NCBI GenBank assembly: GCA_005798205.1
Contig: SYKJ01000062.1
Coordinates: 1 to 8,720 of the forward strand
Length of the DNA stretch: 8,720 bases
Reading direction: 5' to 3'
Origin: Bacteroidota bacterium
GTDB taxonomy: Bacteria > Bacteroidota > Bacteroidia > Flavobacteriales > Crocinitomicaceae
In this document: piece after piece, positions 8,218 through 8,720 of the stretch
Layout: each line of letters starts with the position of its first letter
Numbering within the stretch: position 1 is the stretch's first letter
Program-made: the position numbers and the translations under genes
Notes under the pieces: generated by a model
The model's database searches: none
What the model was told of the DNA's origin: nothing
What the model saw: only the letters and a program-made list of their open reading frames with translations

Positions 8218-8720
8218 ATGATAGGTTCTTTAAATGGTAAATTAATTGAGAAAAATCCAACAGAATTACTGATTGAATGTGCAGGAGTGGGTTACGAAGT
8301 AAAAATATCTTTAAATACGTTCACTCAACTGTCAGATAGCGAAAATATAAAATTGCACACAAAACTTATTGTCCGTGAAGATGCACAAATTTTATATGGC
8401 TTTTTCACAAAAGAGGAACGTGAAATGTTTAATTTTTTAATCAGTGTTTCCGGAATTGGACCAAATACCGCGATGATCATGTTATCCTCCCTTACTCCAG
8501 AAGACATCGCACATGCAATTCAAACTGACGACGTAACTACAATTCAGGGCATCAAAGGGATTGGAGCAAAAACAGCTCAAAGAGTAATTATTGATCTAAA
8601 GGGAAAGGTGTTGAAATTCAGTTCTAGCAACGAAAATATGTTCTCACAAAACAATACAAAGAGATTTGATGCGTTAAATGCATTAGTTTCTCTTGGATTT
8701 GATAAAAAATCTACTGAAAA
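8218..8720 (+). CDS. ruvA: Holliday junction DNA-binding subunit RuvA (3' end cut by window edge)
   Basis: RuvA binds four-way DNA junctions as a tetramer or octamer and loads the RuvB motor for branch migration, ahead of RuvC cleavage. From the ATG at 8218, 167 codons are visible. Domain I is an OB fold (about 1-62) that opens with the family signature MIGSLNGKLIE and has CAGVGYEVKIS (21-31) and REDAQILYGFF (53-63). Domain II has the two helix-hairpin-helix motifs that grip the junction: SVSGIGPNTAMIMLS (76-90) and IQGIKGIGAKTAQRVIIDLKGK (109-130). A polar linker (about 133-147) leads into the start of the RuvB-binding domain III, DALNALVSLGFDKK (151-164). About 25-30 residues should remain beyond the window, judging from the usual length of about 195. 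Only 3 nt separate it from the maeB stop, so the two are probably co-transcribed and translationally coupled. Confidence 0.97.
   Translation, partial: MIGSLNGKLIEKNPTELLIECAGVGYEVKISLNTFTQLSDSENIKLHTKLIVREDAQILYGFFTKEEREMFNFLISVSGIGPNTAMIMLSSLTPEDIAHAIQTDDVTTIQGIKGIGAKTAQRVIIDLKGKVLKFSSSNENMFSQNNTKRFDALNALVSLGFDKKSTE

Overview
The window is AT-rich chromosomal DNA that looks like the phylum Bacteroidota, probably a Flavobacteriales-type lineage. The evidence is a DUF2480 protein (a family I know only from this phylum), menaquinone biosynthesis, the Bacteroidota -7 promoter word TAnnTTTG ahead of genes, starts without clear Shine-Dalgarno sequences, and a large hybrid malic enzyme directly followed by ruvA. 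The genus cannot be fixed from the sequence alone. All reading frames are intact, and I see no rRNA, tRNA, CRISPR array, insertion sequence or phage gene.

Layout. Positions 1-243 (minus strand) hold the 5' part of a rhomboid-type intramembrane protease that runs off the left edge. A divergent intergenic region (244-351) carries a candidate -7 box for each direction and an A/T-rich inverted repeat. Rightward, 352-867 encodes a DUF2480 protein, followed 17 nt later by menA (885-1799; 1,4-dihydroxy-2-naphthoate prenyltransferase, menaquinone pathway). A 99-nt gap with a good -7 box leads to sucA (1899-4625) and sucB (4643-5863), the E1 and E2 subunits of the 2-oxoglutarate dehydrogenase complex. 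After an 86-nt gap comes a MaeB-type malic enzyme with a C-terminal phosphotransacetylase-like domain (5950-8214). Three nt later ruvA (Holliday-junction DNA-binding subunit) starts at 8218 and is cut by the right edge.

How the genes work together. SucA and SucB catalyse the oxidative decarboxylation and succinyl-transfer steps of the TCA cycle; the shared E3 (lipoamide dehydrogenase) and succinyl-CoA synthetase are not here. The malic enzyme drains TCA-derived malate to pyruvate and probably senses acetyl-CoA through its inactive-looking PTA domain. MenA supplies the quinone for respiratory reoxidation of NADH. The window is therefore mostly core central carbon and respiratory metabolism, with ruvA joined to the malic enzyme by gene order rather than by function.

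I did not find a convincing novel multi-gene system. The points most worth a second look are the conserved-looking cysteines of the uncharacterised DUF2480 protein, a -7 box placed so close to its start codon that the mRNA may be leaderless, the compact divergent promoter region, the loss of the phosphotransacetylase signature in MaeB, and the tight maeB-ruvA junction.
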